In this document: one piece after another, positions 1 through 10,535 of the stretch
Layout: every line of letters starts with the position of its first letter
How positions within the stretch are numbered: position 1 is the first letter of the stretch
Source: Laterigemmans sp052161645
GTDB taxonomy: Bacteria > Planctomycetota > Planctomycetia > Pirellulales > Pirellulaceae
Direction: 5' to 3' (one strand)
Assembly: GCA_052161645.1 (NCBI GenBank)
Contig: CP197414.1
Length of the DNA stretch: 64,000 bases
Notes under the pieces: model-generated
What the model saw: the letters and a program-made list of their open reading frames with translations, nothing else
Told to the model about the DNA's origin: nothing
Database searches by the model: none
Position numbers and translations under genes: made by a program

Positions 1-3000
1 TTAAATCATACTGAATTTTGACCATCAATTCCTGATCATGCCGCGACCATTGCACCTCGACCCCCGGCCCCGACTGGCCGACGATTTTTTCGATATAGGA
101 TACATCCGGGGTGGCCCGCAGACTCGCCGCCACCGGCACTTGCTCGTCGGTACACCAGACGCGGACGTCAAGGTAGTTGGCATCCTCCGGCCAACTTTCG
201 CAGGCGAAGCTGGCCACGGGACATGGGGTTCCCGAAAGCCAGCTGACGTTTGCCGTTTGATAGCGGGAAAAGGCCGAATGGGAGACCGCTTCATCGGCCG
301 ACTTCAGCGGAGTCACTTCGGCCCAGAGGAAAGTGGGCCGCACGGCGACGCCAGCATCCGCTCGTTGCAGCGAGAGCAGCAGCGGCTGCGAACTGCTGGG
401 GCGTGTGCCAGAGAGGTTCGCCGATCCGGAAACAGCCGGAACGGCCGATGAAGCAGTTAGATATTGACGACGGTCATTGACAGTCGGGTTGACCAAATCA
501 TGAATGGCCACAATCGCTGGCACCGCTTGGCCACCGGGGGAGACCATCTGTTGCTGCTTTAAGATACCAGTTTGAAAAGGACGTGATCGCAGTTGGCCGG
601 TGTTGGGGTCCCACTGCAAATCAAGTTGGCTACCGGGCGAAATCGCCAGCTCAAACGTTTCGTCTTGCAGCGAAAGCGTCAACGGTGTGTTGGCCTGAGA
701 TACCTCAATATCAGCTACCGTCGACCCCAATTCAATCGGATAGTTGCGGCCGTTAACCTCAGCAATCATCGCCGTCGGTTCATGCGTAAATCGTTTCAGC
801 TCCGACAACAAGTCGTTGGCTTGGTGAACATCATGCACCGATTTGCCGTTGGTGGCGGAAGCCAGCCGCTGGAAGTCAGCCGCGGCAGCTACGCGTTGTT
901 CGGCAGGTATCCCGAATCCAATCAAATGAATCCGCACCCCGTGCTGCCGAGCTGCTGAGATCACCGCTTCCATGCCAACTACGGACTCGGCGGGAGGATT
1001 GAATTGGTAGTCTTGACCATCCGAAATCACGACAATGTCTTTGGCGATGTTTGCGCCGAGCTGATTGATCGAGCGTATGGTCTGCTGTAGTGCCAAATGC
1101 AAAGGTGACTGCCCCCAAGGCTGCAAGTGATCAAAGCGTTGCCGCACGAGCGATCTTTCTACATCGCTAATTCGCCCCGCTGGCAGCACGACCTCAACGT
1201 CCTCGTAGGGTTGCAATGTGGGATCAAAGGGGAACGCGGCGAGGTACTTTTGCTGCGCTAGGATCTGCACTCCTTTCGCATCTACAGCCATGCGATGGCC
1301 GTACAATGTTAGACCAACATGCATCATTGTATCGCGTAATTGATGAAACATCGAGAGCACAGCCCAGCGTGCCGCATCGAGTTTACTGCGTTCAAACGCG
1401 TCGGGCGTTAGCCGCTCTCCAGCAATCGCTTCATCCATCGAGGCCGAACAATCGACCACGAACATGACAGCTCGCGGTAGCTCGCTTCCCCGCACGAGAG
1501 AAATTTTAGTCGCCGCGGTCGGTTGCTGACGAACCGTCACGCGTTGCTCCGCGAAACCTGCTTGGTTTGCCGTAAGAGGATATGTATGGCCACGGAATGT
1601 CAGCTGCAAGCGAGCCGGAGCAAATGACACGGTTGCCATTGATGCCCCCGCTGGCGATTGCGACAGAGGCTGTTTTTGCGGCTGCAGACTGGCAGCATCG
1701 CCACTTTCCACATCACCACAAATCTCATCACTATCAGTATCTAATTCCTCCGAATCGGGCAGCGTAAGGCTGGCCAAGCTGCTAAGCGTTTGCTTAGCCG
1801 TCGTGGCGTTACCTTCCGCGGTGTTCACCAGTGAGACCGCTTCCAGGGCAACCAGCCCCGCTGGAAAACGGGTCAACTGATCAGCATCCAACAACCTCAC
1901 GTTGGCCGATCGAAGCTTCTCCAAAGTTGGAATTGCCGTCATGGCCCCCAACTGCGCAGCGTCACTGGCCGCCAAGCGATCTGCGAGCCTATTTCGCAGG
2001 TTCAACAATTCAGCTTGCAACGCTTGATCGGCCGGTTCCCATTGCTCCGCGGCGTCCAACAGTTCCTTGGCGGTGCTGGCGAAATAGGGTGTTTCATTTT
2101 GCGAAGCGTTCCAAAAATCGTCCAATACAATATCAGCGACCAGCAGCAATTGTTGTTGACGCAAGTGCATATACAGCGAAGCAAACAAATTTTCTTGAGC
2201 ACGCGTGCGAAGGGCTAGCGCGGCGGCCCGCAGCGACTGACTGGGGGCGAGCGATCCTTCCATGCCCACCATGTTTGGTAACGTAGACAAGTGCAAGGAC
2301 AACCGCCTGGACGCAGCCCGATGTTCGGGCGTCCAATACAGTCTGGACGCGTCACCGTTTGGTGTTTGGTAATCATTGAGACTGGTCGCACTCGATTCCA
2401 AGTGCGCCGCGTTGCCAGTCAGCAATCGCGATGGCTCTGACGTTTCATGGGAGAGCTCCAAGAGTTTTCCATGAAGCAACTCCGCAGGTTGCTCAGGCGC
2501 GATCAGAAATTCATTCCGCAAAGTAGCAACCAACACGGCGCGGGAATCGCGAGGGGAGACCGTTTTCGTCGTGGTGATGCGGTCAATCGCTCCGTCCGCA
2601 ATCTCCTGCAGGTCGGCTAGTGTGTTGTTGAGCTCGAAGGCTAATTCCGGCAGCTCGTCGGGAGTCATCCCGTCAATCTGCGCTAACGACTGGATACTCT
2701 TGTTTAAACGGTGAAAGACTTGGGTTGCGCGGAAGCACAATTTTTGCGGAGATTGCTCCCCCGCATTCAAGGCAACCAACTCTGGGTTATCGAAATGCAC
2801 ACTCTGTAATTCGTCTGCCCACAGGCAGAAAGCGGGCAGCGTGAGGCAAGCTCGATCGAAGATGGCGAGCGCAGCAATGACTTCCCGCAACGCTCGCTCC
2901 GAGCGTTGCACTTGAGCTTCAAAGGCCCGCAGTCGCGCGTCAATGCGGGCTTGATTCGCATCCAGGGTGGACCGGTTTTGCTCGTCAAGCCCCGACTCGC

Positions 3001-4552
3001 GGGCAACGGGGGTACCAGCACCGTCGGCCAGTAGGCAATCAAATAACTGACGGCGCTGCACGGCCACGAGATGTTGATGGCGACCGGTGAATTTAATCGC
3101 CCGTGGCGGTGTGCGACGCAAGGTTTCCAACCACATCGCCTGGGCGATCGCATACCGCGCGATTGGCCGGGGATCTTGCCAACACCGTAGCTGCTCACGT
3201 TCTAATAAAGTCCGCAGTTCTGGGAGATGATAAACGTCAACCGGCTCCGCATTGGCAAGTAGTGCTTGCACTTCCTCATAGGCTGGTGCGGCTGCCACTT
3301 GTTTCCAAATCTTCCGGGAGCTGGCGAGATGGATATAGTAAGGCGACTCGCAGAGTACCTTCTCTCGGTCGGCCAGCTGTTGCTCCCAGTACTCGAATTT
3401 TGCCTGCAGTGCTTGTTGCCAAGCGGCTAGCCTTGCGTGGGCCGCCGCGCCGCCATAGTGCGCTTCGCTGATCGCTTGAGCAAAACGCAAAGTCTCCGCC
3501 CAGGTGATTGGATCGAGACGATCGACTTGGAGATCCCGCAAGCGATGCAGCTGACGCTGGTTCTCGTCAAGGACTTGCAGCGCGGCTTGGTCAGGTGCGT
3601 TGACCGGCAGCGTGCGAAATTGGATTGGCTGCAACGAAGTGCTGCAGATGATGGTCTGCTCGCCGGCAACCGAACAGTGCAAGGTGGGAGTTTGAACTCG
3701 CCCAAACTCCTCAGAAGTCACCGCAATAGTGACCTGCTGAATAAAATGGTGCAGCTCGCTGACGGTAATCCAGCCATCACGTATCCCCTCATGCCCGGAG
3801 CCATCCGCTTGACCAGTCAGACCACTGGCGATCGCCTTGGAAAAAACATTGCCCCGTTTGACTCCCGCTGACTGATTGCTAGCACTGCGTTGGTTGCGAG
3901 CTGCCGAGGAAAGTGCAATTAAATTCCAATCATCGAGTCGCTGGTTGGTTTGCTCAACAACCCCAGCCAAAGCATCGTCAAATGAATTTTCTAAAATCCC
4001 AGCTGGCAGCCAGTTCTCCAGCTTGCCGCCTTCGATTAACAGCACCACCGAACGAGGGCGAGCGGGTTGGCACTGTTCAATGTGTTGGATCAGCCGCTGC
4101 AATGGCACCCAAGTCTCCGGCGACAAGGGTTCGGCCCCCGGCGGGATGAGACAGGGAACTCCATGTCCGTCAACTGCGGTGTGCAGATGGATGTAGATCA
4201 AGCAGGCCTGATTGACCGGGCAACTATGCAATGATTCTCGCAAAGTGTGGTCCGCTTGGTCCCAGAAACCGGCTCGCAAAGTCGCAGGGTCGCAGAGATC
4301 ACGGGGCCCCAAGGAGCCATTGTCCAAAGCCATCATACGCTGGCGATCTTCTTCCACCCAATGATTCAAATCCCACGTGGGTTCATACGATCCGGTCAGC
4401 ATCAACAGCGGCGTGCGCGAGGGACGCTGGCAAACACTGAGCACAAACCCACCAGCGACAACCGCCAAGGTGATCACCGCCGCGAGCATTAGCAGGGGAG
4501 CAACGCCACGTCGTCGAGACGCCGGAATAGTTGGGATTGAACGACTGTTCAT
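1..4552 (-). CDS. Membrane-anchored caspase-like (probably inactive) and VWA-domain giant protein, 3' end cut by window
   Basis: I translated this frame by hand from the ATG at 4552 and found it open to base 1 (1,517 codons, C-terminus missing). Residues about 17-41 form one membrane segment after an Arg-rich start. Residues 115-275 read like a caspase/C14 fold: a strand ending in IYIHLHTAVDGHG then LIPPGA, a strand VVLLIEGGK, and a late GNVFSKAIASGLTG stretch followed by DGWITVSEL. The usual catalytic Cys position reads Gly-Gly (174-176) and the His loop is altered, so I infer loss of protease activity. A long helical region follows, then a VWA domain near 1,025-1,210 with MIDAS-like DCSAS (1034-1038) and ISDGQD (around 1,178). 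VWA domains bind metal and mediate protein contacts. The VWA assignment is strong; the caspase-like call is moderate. Confidence 0.75.
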   Translation of the reverse strand, partial: MNSRSIPTIPASRRRGVAPLLMLAAVITLAVVAGGFVLSVCQRPSRTPLLMLTGSYEPTWDLNHWVEEDRQRMMALDNGSLGPRDLCDPATLRAGFWDQADHTLRESLHSCPVNQACLIYIHLHTAVDGHGVPCLIPPGAEPLSPETWVPLQRLIQHIEQCQPARPRSVVLLIEGGKLENWLPAGILENSFDDALAGVVEQTNQRLDDWNLIALSSAARNQRSASNQSAGVKRGNVFSKAIASGLTGQADGSGHEGIRDGWITVSELHHFIQQVTIAVTSEEFGRVQTPTLHCSVAGEQTIICSTSLQPIQFRTLPVNAPDQAALQVLDENQRQLHRLRDLQVDRLDPITWAETLRFAQAISEAHYGGAAAHARLAAWQQALQAKFEYWEQQLADREKVLCESPYYIHLASSRKIWKQVAAAPAYEEVQALLANAEPVDVYHLPELRTLLEREQLRCWQDPRPIARYAIAQAMWLETLRRTPPRAIKFTGRHQHLVAVQRRQLFDCLLADGAGTPVARESGLDEQNRSTLDANQARIDARLRAFEAQVQRSERALREVIAALAIFDRACLTLPAFCLWADELQSVHFDNPELVALNAGEQSPQKLCFRATQVFHRLNKSIQSLAQIDGMTPDELPELAFELNNTLADLQEIADGAIDRITTTKTVSPRDSRAVLVATLRNEFLIAPEQPAELLHGKLLELSHETSEPSRLLTGNAAHLESSATSLNDYQTPNGDASRLYWTPEHRAASRRLSLHLSTLPNMVGMEGSLAPSQSLRAAALALRTRAQENLFASLYMHLRQQQLLLVADIVLDDFWNASQNETPYFASTAKELLDAAEQWEPADQALQAELLNLRNRLADRLAASDAAQLGAMTAIPTLEKLRSANVRLLDADQLTRFPAGLVALEAVSLVNTAEGNATTAKQTLSSLASLTLPDSEELDTDSDEICGDVESGDAASLQPQKQPLSQSPAGASMATVSFAPARLQLTFRGHTYPLTANQAGFAEQRVTVRQQPTAATKISLVRGSELPRAVMFVVDCSASMDEAIAGERLTPDAFERSKLDAARWAVLSMFHQLRDTMMHVGLTLYGHRMAVDAKGVQILAQQKYLAAFPFDPTLQPYEDVEVVLPAGRISDVERSLVRQRFDHLQPWGQSPLHLALQQTIRSINQLGANIAKDIVVISDGQDYQFNPPAESVVGMEAVISAARQHGVRIHLIGFGIPAEQRVAAAADFQRLASATNGKSVHDVHQANDLLSELKRFTHEPTAMIAEVNGRNYPIELGSTVADIEVSQANTPLTLSLQDETFELAISPGSQLDLQWDPNTGQLRSRPFQTGILKQQQMVSPGGQAVPAIVAIHDLVNPTVNDRRQYLTASSAVPAVSGSANLSGTRPSSSQPLLLSLQRADAGVAVRPTFLWAEVTPLKSADEAVSHSAFSRYQTANVSWLSGTPCPVASFACESWPEDANYLDVRVWCTDEQVPVAASLRATPDVSYIEKIVGQSGPGVEVQWSRHDQELMVKIQYDL

Positions 4553-5217
4553 CACGATCCGTCAAAAAAAGGCAAAGTCGAATGAAGGCCAAAGGGGCGG
4601 ATGTCTCCTTGCTATCCATCGGAATCCCACCAAGCGTCATCGTAGGCACATTCGGGCGGAGTCGGTTGCGCGACAAAATAGGCCTCGGATAATCGGCAGA
4701 ACTGGACAACCGGCAGAACTGGACAACCGGCAGAAACTTCACATTCCACCCGGGAACCACATCGCCCCTTCGTGCGTCTTACAGATACCGGAGGGAACCC
4801 GGCGCCAGTACCTTTGTCTTTTCTGCCGCAGCAATGTGGGTGCGACTTGAGGATTCCCTCGCGGGTTGACAGTGCAGTTGCCGGTGTAAACATCGCGTCG
4901 AAGCTCACTTAGCCCCCTTAAATACAGCGAAGAATGACCCGCCTGGGCCTGTCCGCGACGCACCTGGGGAAAGATAAACTGCGTAACTAGGCAATTTGAA
5001 GACGATCGCGAGGCTGGGCAACCAGGTTCGGTCGCGACGGTTTTCATGGTTTCGCGGGTAGAAATATGACGAGACAGAGGAAGCTATCTGTTCCCGCCGT
5101 CCGCGACGGAGGCGAGCGGTTAAGCTTGGATTGTCAGAGCAAAGTTCGAACTTTTTTCGTGACCGGGTAGCTCCCGGCCTCGAACAGCGTGTCACGCCAG
5201 CCATCAACAGACAAAAC
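4553..5217. other. Divergent intergenic region
   Basis: About 665 bases separate the divergent VWA and adhesin-like genes, so both promoters should lie here. I see no convincing coding frame; short open frames overlap on both strands without ribosome sites or family resemblance. The only clear structure is a short tandem repeat at 4694-4735. No promoter hexamer pair stood out. Confidence 0.5.
4694..4735. repeat. 17-bp tandem repeat, 2.5 copies
   Basis: The unit CGGCAGAACTGGACAAC occurs at 4694-4710 and 4711-4727, followed by the first eight bases again at 4728-4735. Copies are identical. It lies upstream of the divergent genes, with no evident function. Confidence 0.9.
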
Positions 5218-8200
5218 ATGATGAATCGCAAACCTGTTCATGGGTCAGCCTCAGCCGATGCAAACCGTCAGTCAGCCAACCGTTCGTCGGCGCGTCGGCT
5301 ATTGAATCGGTTGTTGGGGGGGGAATCTCGGGGCCCAGAGACGGCACAGCGTGGTCGTTTGATGCTGGAGCCACTAGAAGCAAGACAAATGTTGGCCGGT
5401 GACGTCGATTGGCTGAGCACCGATCCGCACGCCGATTTGCGAGTCACTCAAGATGATGCGGCGCTGTTTTCGACTGCTGGCTTACAAGCCGAAGGGGAAG
5501 CGGCCGACGACTTGGTCGCTTTCGCGCGGGCCTTAGCTGATGCCGGAGTCACCTATTTCGGAGCGGCTTGGTGTCCCTTCTGCACTGAGCAAAGAGAATT
5601 GTTCGAGGATGGCGGGGCCTTCTTACCGTTTGTGGAAGTGACCAACCCTGATCGCACGCTCAACCAGATTGGCCAACAAGAGGGCATCACCACGTTCCCG
5701 ACTTGGGATTTTCCCGACGGCACGCGGGCGACCGGGATTCTCAGTTTACAGGAACTTTCCAACCGCTCGGGAGTCGCGATTCCGCAATCAGAGCAACCGA
5801 GCTTCGCCCCCATTGGTGATCAGACCGTGGAGATTGGTTCGCCGCTGCACATCGGCGTGAACGGTTATGATCCCGACAGCGATTTTCTCACCGTGAGTGT
5901 TTCGGTTGCCGACCCGACGCTACTCGAAGCCAGCGTGTTGACCAACAACAACCGCAGCGCACGAATGACCGTGCAAGGCTGGGGTGAGATGGTGTTTGAA
6001 TTATTTGAAGACCGCGCACCGCGGCCGACGGGGCGCTTTATCGAACTCGCCCAAGCCGGCTTTTATGATGCGGGTCAAGATGGCGAAATCATCTTCCACC
6101 GCGTGATCGATAATTTCGTGCTGCAAGCGGGCGATCCCACGGGAACTGGATCGGGCGGATCGACGTTGGGTGATTTCGATGATCAATTTCACCCGGACCT
6201 CCAGCACAACACCACGGGGGTGCTGTCATACGCTAAGAGTCTCGACGACACCAATGATTCGCAGTTTTTCATTACCGAGGGGCAGCAACGGCACCTCGAC
6301 TTTAATCATTCCATCTTCGGTCAGTTGGTTGAAGGGGATGCGGTTCGCGAAGCGATATCCGAAACGAGTGTAACCAGTTCGCGGCCTGATACCGACATCG
6401 TGATCGACTCGGTGGAGATCTTTCAAGACAACGAAAATTCACTGGTCAGGCTGGCGGCCACGGGCTCCGGAACGGGCGAAACCGACGTGACGATCACGAT
6501 CACCGATGGTGACGGCAACACGTTCACCGAAGTGATCACGGTGACCATCATTGGCGATCAAGTAAACGCGGCTCCCTTCCTGGACGACATCGGGGATGTG
6601 GTGGCCAACAGCACGCCGGCGGTCTTCCAATTAGGCTCGACCGACCTCGAGGGAGATCCAGTTGTTTATGAAGCGACCGTGATCGACAACTCGGGGGCAA
6701 CCGCTGCGGTCAACCAGTCGACGGGCGAAGTCACCGTCACCCCAACCGCCGGTTTCTCGGGTAACGTGCAAGTCGAAGTGGGAGTGCGAGCCGCCAGCAC
6801 ATCGCCCAGCACGAACCCCTCCACACGCTCATCGACGATGGACTTGCAGGTTCTCTCCGTCAACGTTGGACCGCAAGCACCCAGCGGGGTTACGCTGTTG
6901 GCGAGCAGCGACTCGGGGCTCAGCGCCAGCGACGGCATTACCAATTTGGCCCCCATTAGCTTTACCGTCACCGGCGTCAACCCAGGTGCCACTGTCGAAG
7001 TGTTGGCCGGGGATGTGCAGATCGGTGTCGGCCAAGCAACGGGCACCTCGGTCACCATCGTGACCAATAATTTTGCCGCGTTGGGGAATGCCACGCACGT
7101 CGTGACTGCTCGGCAAACGGTTAACAACGTGGTCAGCAGCAGATCGCCTTCGATTACCGTTACTTACGACACGGTTGCTCCCTCGGCAATTTCCGCACCG
7201 CCTAGCCAAGCTACGGTTGGTGTGGACTACGTTGCCGATTTCCAGAGCGATGAGGAAGGGTCGGGCCTCCGCTATGAATTAGTCTCGGGGCCGACAGGCT
7301 TGGCAATTGCCGCCACCACCGGCTTGATCACCTGGACCCCCACAGCCGACCAAGTTGGTGACCAAGATGTCATCGTGCGGTTAACCGACGTGGCGGGCAA
7401 CGATCGCGAGCAAACGTTCTCCATCAACGTGGGGGCCGAACCGCTGGTCACAGTCAGGTTGGAAGCCACCGACTTGGACGGCAACGTGCTGACACAGTTG
7501 GCTCCCGGCCAAGAATTCAATGTGAACATTTTCGGAGATGATGAGCGGCTGTTTGGCCAAGCCCAAGGAATCTTCGCGCTTTACCTCGATATTTTCTTCG
7601 ATGAGAATCTGGCGGAACCAAGCTTCTTTACCCCCGCGGCGACCGCGGCCAATCCCAACCCTAGCCCGACCATTTTCACATATTCCGATCTGTACAACAG
7701 TGGCGTCTCGGGGACTCCGGGAACAGGAGTGATCGAAGAAGCGGGCGCGTTCTCTTCGCAGAGCACTTTCTTGGGCCCCGGTGAACGGTTCATCTTCTCC
7801 GCTCGCATGAAGGCCTTAGCAGCCGGCACGCTAACAATCACGACCGATCCAGCAGAAGATGATGGCAACGAGGTCGCGTTGTTCGATCGCGATGATGAAG
7901 TGCCGGTCAATCGCGTCAGCTACGGATCGTTAACAATTGAAATTGACGCCAGCTTCTCGGCTCAACCCGATGCGGCCACCGTCAGCGAAGATAGCACGGC
8001 GAATACCATTGATGTGCTGGCTAATGACACCATCCTCAGCTCCGGAACGACGCTCACGATCGACAGCGTCTCGGCCGTATCGAGCGAAGGGGGTAGCGTC
8101 ACCACCGACGGTTCGATCGTCTCTTACTCGCCAGCAGCGAACTTCTTCGGAACCGACACGTTCACGTATGTCGTCAGCGACCAAACGGGTAGCTCGCAAA

Positions 8201-10254
8201 CTGCCACAGTGACCGTCAACGTCACCAGCGTGAATGATCCGCCAACCGCAGTCGATGACACGATTGAATTGGCTGGCAACACGCAAGACAACCGTATCGA
8301 CGTCCTCGACAACGATACCGCCGCACCCGATACCGGCGAGACGTTGCGATTGAACTCCGTCGGCGTACCATCTAATGGCGGCAGCGTGCGGATCGGCACC
8401 GGCGGCACTCACTTGCTGTACACACCGGCGGAAGGGTTCGTGGGGACAGAGACCTTCACCTACACGTTGTCCGATGGAACGCTGACAGACACCGCCACCG
8501 TGACCGTGACGGTCAATGACTCCAACCCGCCACCCACGGCGGTCGACGATAGCTTTGCGATCACTGAGGATGCCGCCAGCGCCGATTACGACGTGCTGGC
8601 CAACGACTCCAATGAAGATCCCGACGAGACGTTTGCCCTCAGTGCGATCGTCAGCGTCGATAACGGTACGGCCACGATCAGCCCCGATGGCACACAACTA
8701 CGTTATCAACCGAACGCCAACTTCTTCGGGGAAGACCGCCTCGTTTACTCGATTCGAGACAGCAACGGAGCGAGCGCCTCGGCAACGGTCACCTTTACCA
8801 TTACAGCAGTTAACGATGCTCCACCAGCGCCGACGATCCAGCGCAGTTTTGCCCGCGGCTCCACCGCCGTCGCAGTCCTCGATGTGGAAACCTTAAATCA
8901 ACAGAACGTCGATGGTTTCGAAGCGTTGACGTTCCAATCGGTTGGCTCCACCACAGCCGGTGGTACGGTCCAGATTGAGACCAGCAGCGGACGTATTTTA
9001 TACACGCCACCATCAGCCACCTTCATCGGTGAAGACTCCTTTACCTACACGGTCGCCGATCCGGGGAATCTAACCGCGGAAGGGACAATCAACGTCAGCG
9101 TCCTCGACTTTACCCCACGTGATTTTGATGTCGTGATTCATGCGGCTGATATGTCGGCCGGCTCACTGCCCTTCTCGGGTGACTTCCGCGTCCAGTTGCG
9201 AGGTACAAATTTCCAAGGGGAACCGGTCGATGTGAGGCAAACCTTTGATGCCAACACTGGCCTTTTCCGCTTCGCCGACCAAGCACCTGGCGAGTACGAA
9301 GTCGTGATTCCGGGCGTGCCTTTTGTGTTTGGTGCGGAGAGCGAACGCGTTATTGCTTTCAGTTCCGCGGAGGATGAAACTTCTCCCGCGCCGATCGACG
9401 TGACCGTTGGCAACCTCAAATCTGAGTATGTGAACCGTCGTGATTTCCTCGGTTCCGCCTCGCTGTTCTCCGCCTTTGTCGCGGTCCGCCCAGGCGAGCA
9501 ACATCAGTGGATCTCGATGCCTGATGTCGAAGGTATTCCTGAAAACGTGGTCGTTTCCCTCTCGGAGAATGGCGAGCAACTGACGGTCGAAATTGATGAC
9601 CCCGATTCCAATGGTCGCCTCAGCGTTACTTTGCCACTCGATAGCGAGCATGTGGACCACCGCGCCAGCGAAGCGGGCTTCCACTTATTCCGCATCAACC
9701 TCGATCCCGATGATGTCAACTACACAGCCGTCACGGCGGGTGCTGGCGAAGGTGAAGCGACTCAGACGGCGACCAGCAGCCAGACGTTGGCCTCCAGCTC
9801 AACGGCTGAGGGCGAAGCGAATGACTCACAGCGACTCTCGCTGTCTTCCAGCACCACCGCGGGCGCAGGGAACGCCCCGGGCGCAAGCAGCAACTTGTTG
9901 TCCACGACAACGCCTTTCACGGCAACACCTTTCGCCTCGTCGTCGTCGCCCGCTGACGCGGCCGATCGCGGCGGCTTAGATCGCGGCGGCTTGGCTGCTG
10001 AGGGCGAAGCAGGGCCGCTCGATCTCAACAATGGCGGTGTCACATCAACGCCGATTGCGCGGGCCTCCGGCGAATCGAACTCCGCCGCCCCGGGGGACGT
10101 GAAACAGCAAGCGACCGATTCGGCAATGCTGGACCTGCTGCCCCAGTTGGAGCGTCGCTCTGTGGTGGCTGAAAGACTAGCGGAAGGTGACGGCGAGTCC
10201 GACGCCAGCGCGGTCGACGCCACCTTTGCGGAGCTCGCCGACGACCAGCTGTAA
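5218..10254 (+). CDS. Giant exported protein with thioredoxin-like, cyclophilin and cadherin-like repeats
   Basis: I place the start at the ATG pair at 5218/5221 (1,678 aa); an in-frame TTG at 5131 is possible but less likely. The N-terminus carries a planctomycete export-type motif LEPLEARQMLAGD near residues 55-67. A thioredoxin-like segment contains CPFC at 119-122. A cyclophilin peptidyl-prolyl isomerase domain spans about 249-395, with FHRVIDNFVLQAGDP and SQFFIT visible. Ig-like segments follow (one near 657-735), then an unassigned beta-rich block and about four cadherin-like repeats at roughly 917-1,295, each with a DVLANDT-like turn. The tail is Ser/Ala/Glu-rich with a short duplicated DRGGL unit. 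Likely role: secreted or surface protein with redox and proline-isomerase folding modules. No operon partner is close. Confidence 0.85.
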   Translation: MMNRKPVHGSASADANRQSANRSSARRLLNRLLGGESRGPETAQRGRLMLEPLEARQMLAGDVDWLSTDPHADLRVTQDDAALFSTAGLQAEGEAADDLVAFARALADAGVTYFGAAWCPFCTEQRELFEDGGAFLPFVEVTNPDRTLNQIGQQEGITTFPTWDFPDGTRATGILSLQELSNRSGVAIPQSEQPSFAPIGDQTVEIGSPLHIGVNGYDPDSDFLTVSVSVADPTLLEASVLTNNNRSARMTVQGWGEMVFELFEDRAPRPTGRFIELAQAGFYDAGQDGEIIFHRVIDNFVLQAGDPTGTGSGGSTLGDFDDQFHPDLQHNTTGVLSYAKSLDDTNDSQFFITEGQQRHLDFNHSIFGQLVEGDAVREAISETSVTSSRPDTDIVIDSVEIFQDNENSLVRLAATGSGTGETDVTITITDGDGNTFTEVITVTIIGDQVNAAPFLDDIGDVVANSTPAVFQLGSTDLEGDPVVYEATVIDNSGATAAVNQSTGEVTVTPTAGFSGNVQVEVGVRAASTSPSTNPSTRSSTMDLQVLSVNVGPQAPSGVTLLASSDSGLSASDGITNLAPISFTVTGVNPGATVEVLAGDVQIGVGQATGTSVTIVTNNFAALGNATHVVTARQTVNNVVSSRSPSITVTYDTVAPSAISAPPSQATVGVDYVADFQSDEEGSGLRYELVSGPTGLAIAATTGLITWTPTADQVGDQDVIVRLTDVAGNDREQTFSINVGAEPLVTVRLEATDLDGNVLTQLAPGQEFNVNIFGDDERLFGQAQGIFALYLDIFFDENLAEPSFFTPAATAANPNPSPTIFTYSDLYNSGVSGTPGTGVIEEAGAFSSQSTFLGPGERFIFSARMKALAAGTLTITTDPAEDDGNEVALFDRDDEVPVNRVSYGSLTIEIDASFSAQPDAATVSEDSTANTIDVLANDTILSSGTTLTIDSVSAVSSEGGSVTTDGSIVSYSPAANFFGTDTFTYVVSDQTGSSQTATVTVNVTSVNDPPTAVDDTIELAGNTQDNRIDVLDNDTAAPDTGETLRLNSVGVPSNGGSVRIGTGGTHLLYTPAEGFVGTETFTYTLSDGTLTDTATVTVTVNDSNPPPTAVDDSFAITEDAASADYDVLANDSNEDPDETFALSAIVSVDNGTATISPDGTQLRYQPNANFFGEDRLVYSIRDSNGASASATVTFTITAVNDAPPAPTIQRSFARGSTAVAVLDVETLNQQNVDGFEALTFQSVGSTTAGGTVQIETSSGRILYTPPSATFIGEDSFTYTVADPGNLTAEGTINVSVLDFTPRDFDVVIHAADMSAGSLPFSGDFRVQLRGTNFQGEPVDVRQTFDANTGLFRFADQAPGEYEVVIPGVPFVFGAESERVIAFSSAEDETSPAPIDVTVGNLKSEYVNRRDFLGSASLFSAFVAVRPGEQHQWISMPDVEGIPENVVVSLSENGEQLTVEIDDPDSNGRLSVTLPLDSEHVDHRASEAGFHLFRINLDPDDVNYTAVTAGAGEGEATQTATSSQTLASSSTAEGEANDSQRLSLSSSTTAGAGNAPGASSNLLSTTTPFTATPFASSSSPADAADRGGLDRGGLAAEGEAGPLDLNNGGVTSTPIARASGESNSAAPGDVKQQATDSAMLDLLPQLERRSVVAERLAEGDGESDASAVDATFAELADDQL

Positions 10255-10535
10255 ACGGAACCCGGGGGCAATGGCAGGCCGAGCTGGCCAAGCGATTTCG
10301 AGTGTCAGCTCGCTGCGATTCAATTTGCCGCGTTGCTGTCAAGTCCGGTAGCAGGTAGAAATGGGCAATTATTGAGCGGCTGAGGGAATCCACGAAACTG
10401 GAAAAAAGCCCGTTTTTTTAGGGCTCACCGGGTTGCAAGCAGGTGCTGGAGACCTTAAACCAATTGGCTGTTCCGCAGCGCGGACGGCCTTTCTTTTTGT
10501 CCCATCCCATCCACTGCTCTCAAAGGCAACAACTC

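Noticed and set aside
4694..4735. CRISPR-like repeat
   Set aside because: Direct abutting copies without spacers form a short tandem repeat, not a CRISPR array.
7930..8697. Long minus-strand open frame inside the adhesin gene
   Set aside because: It lies opposite a strong coding gene, has an unusual composition and shows no family resemblance, so it is an antisense shadow.
10401..10430. AGCCC/GGGCT stem with a T-rich loop after the adhesin gene
   Set aside because: The T tract is in the loop rather than downstream and the stem is 5 bp, so it does not support a terminator.
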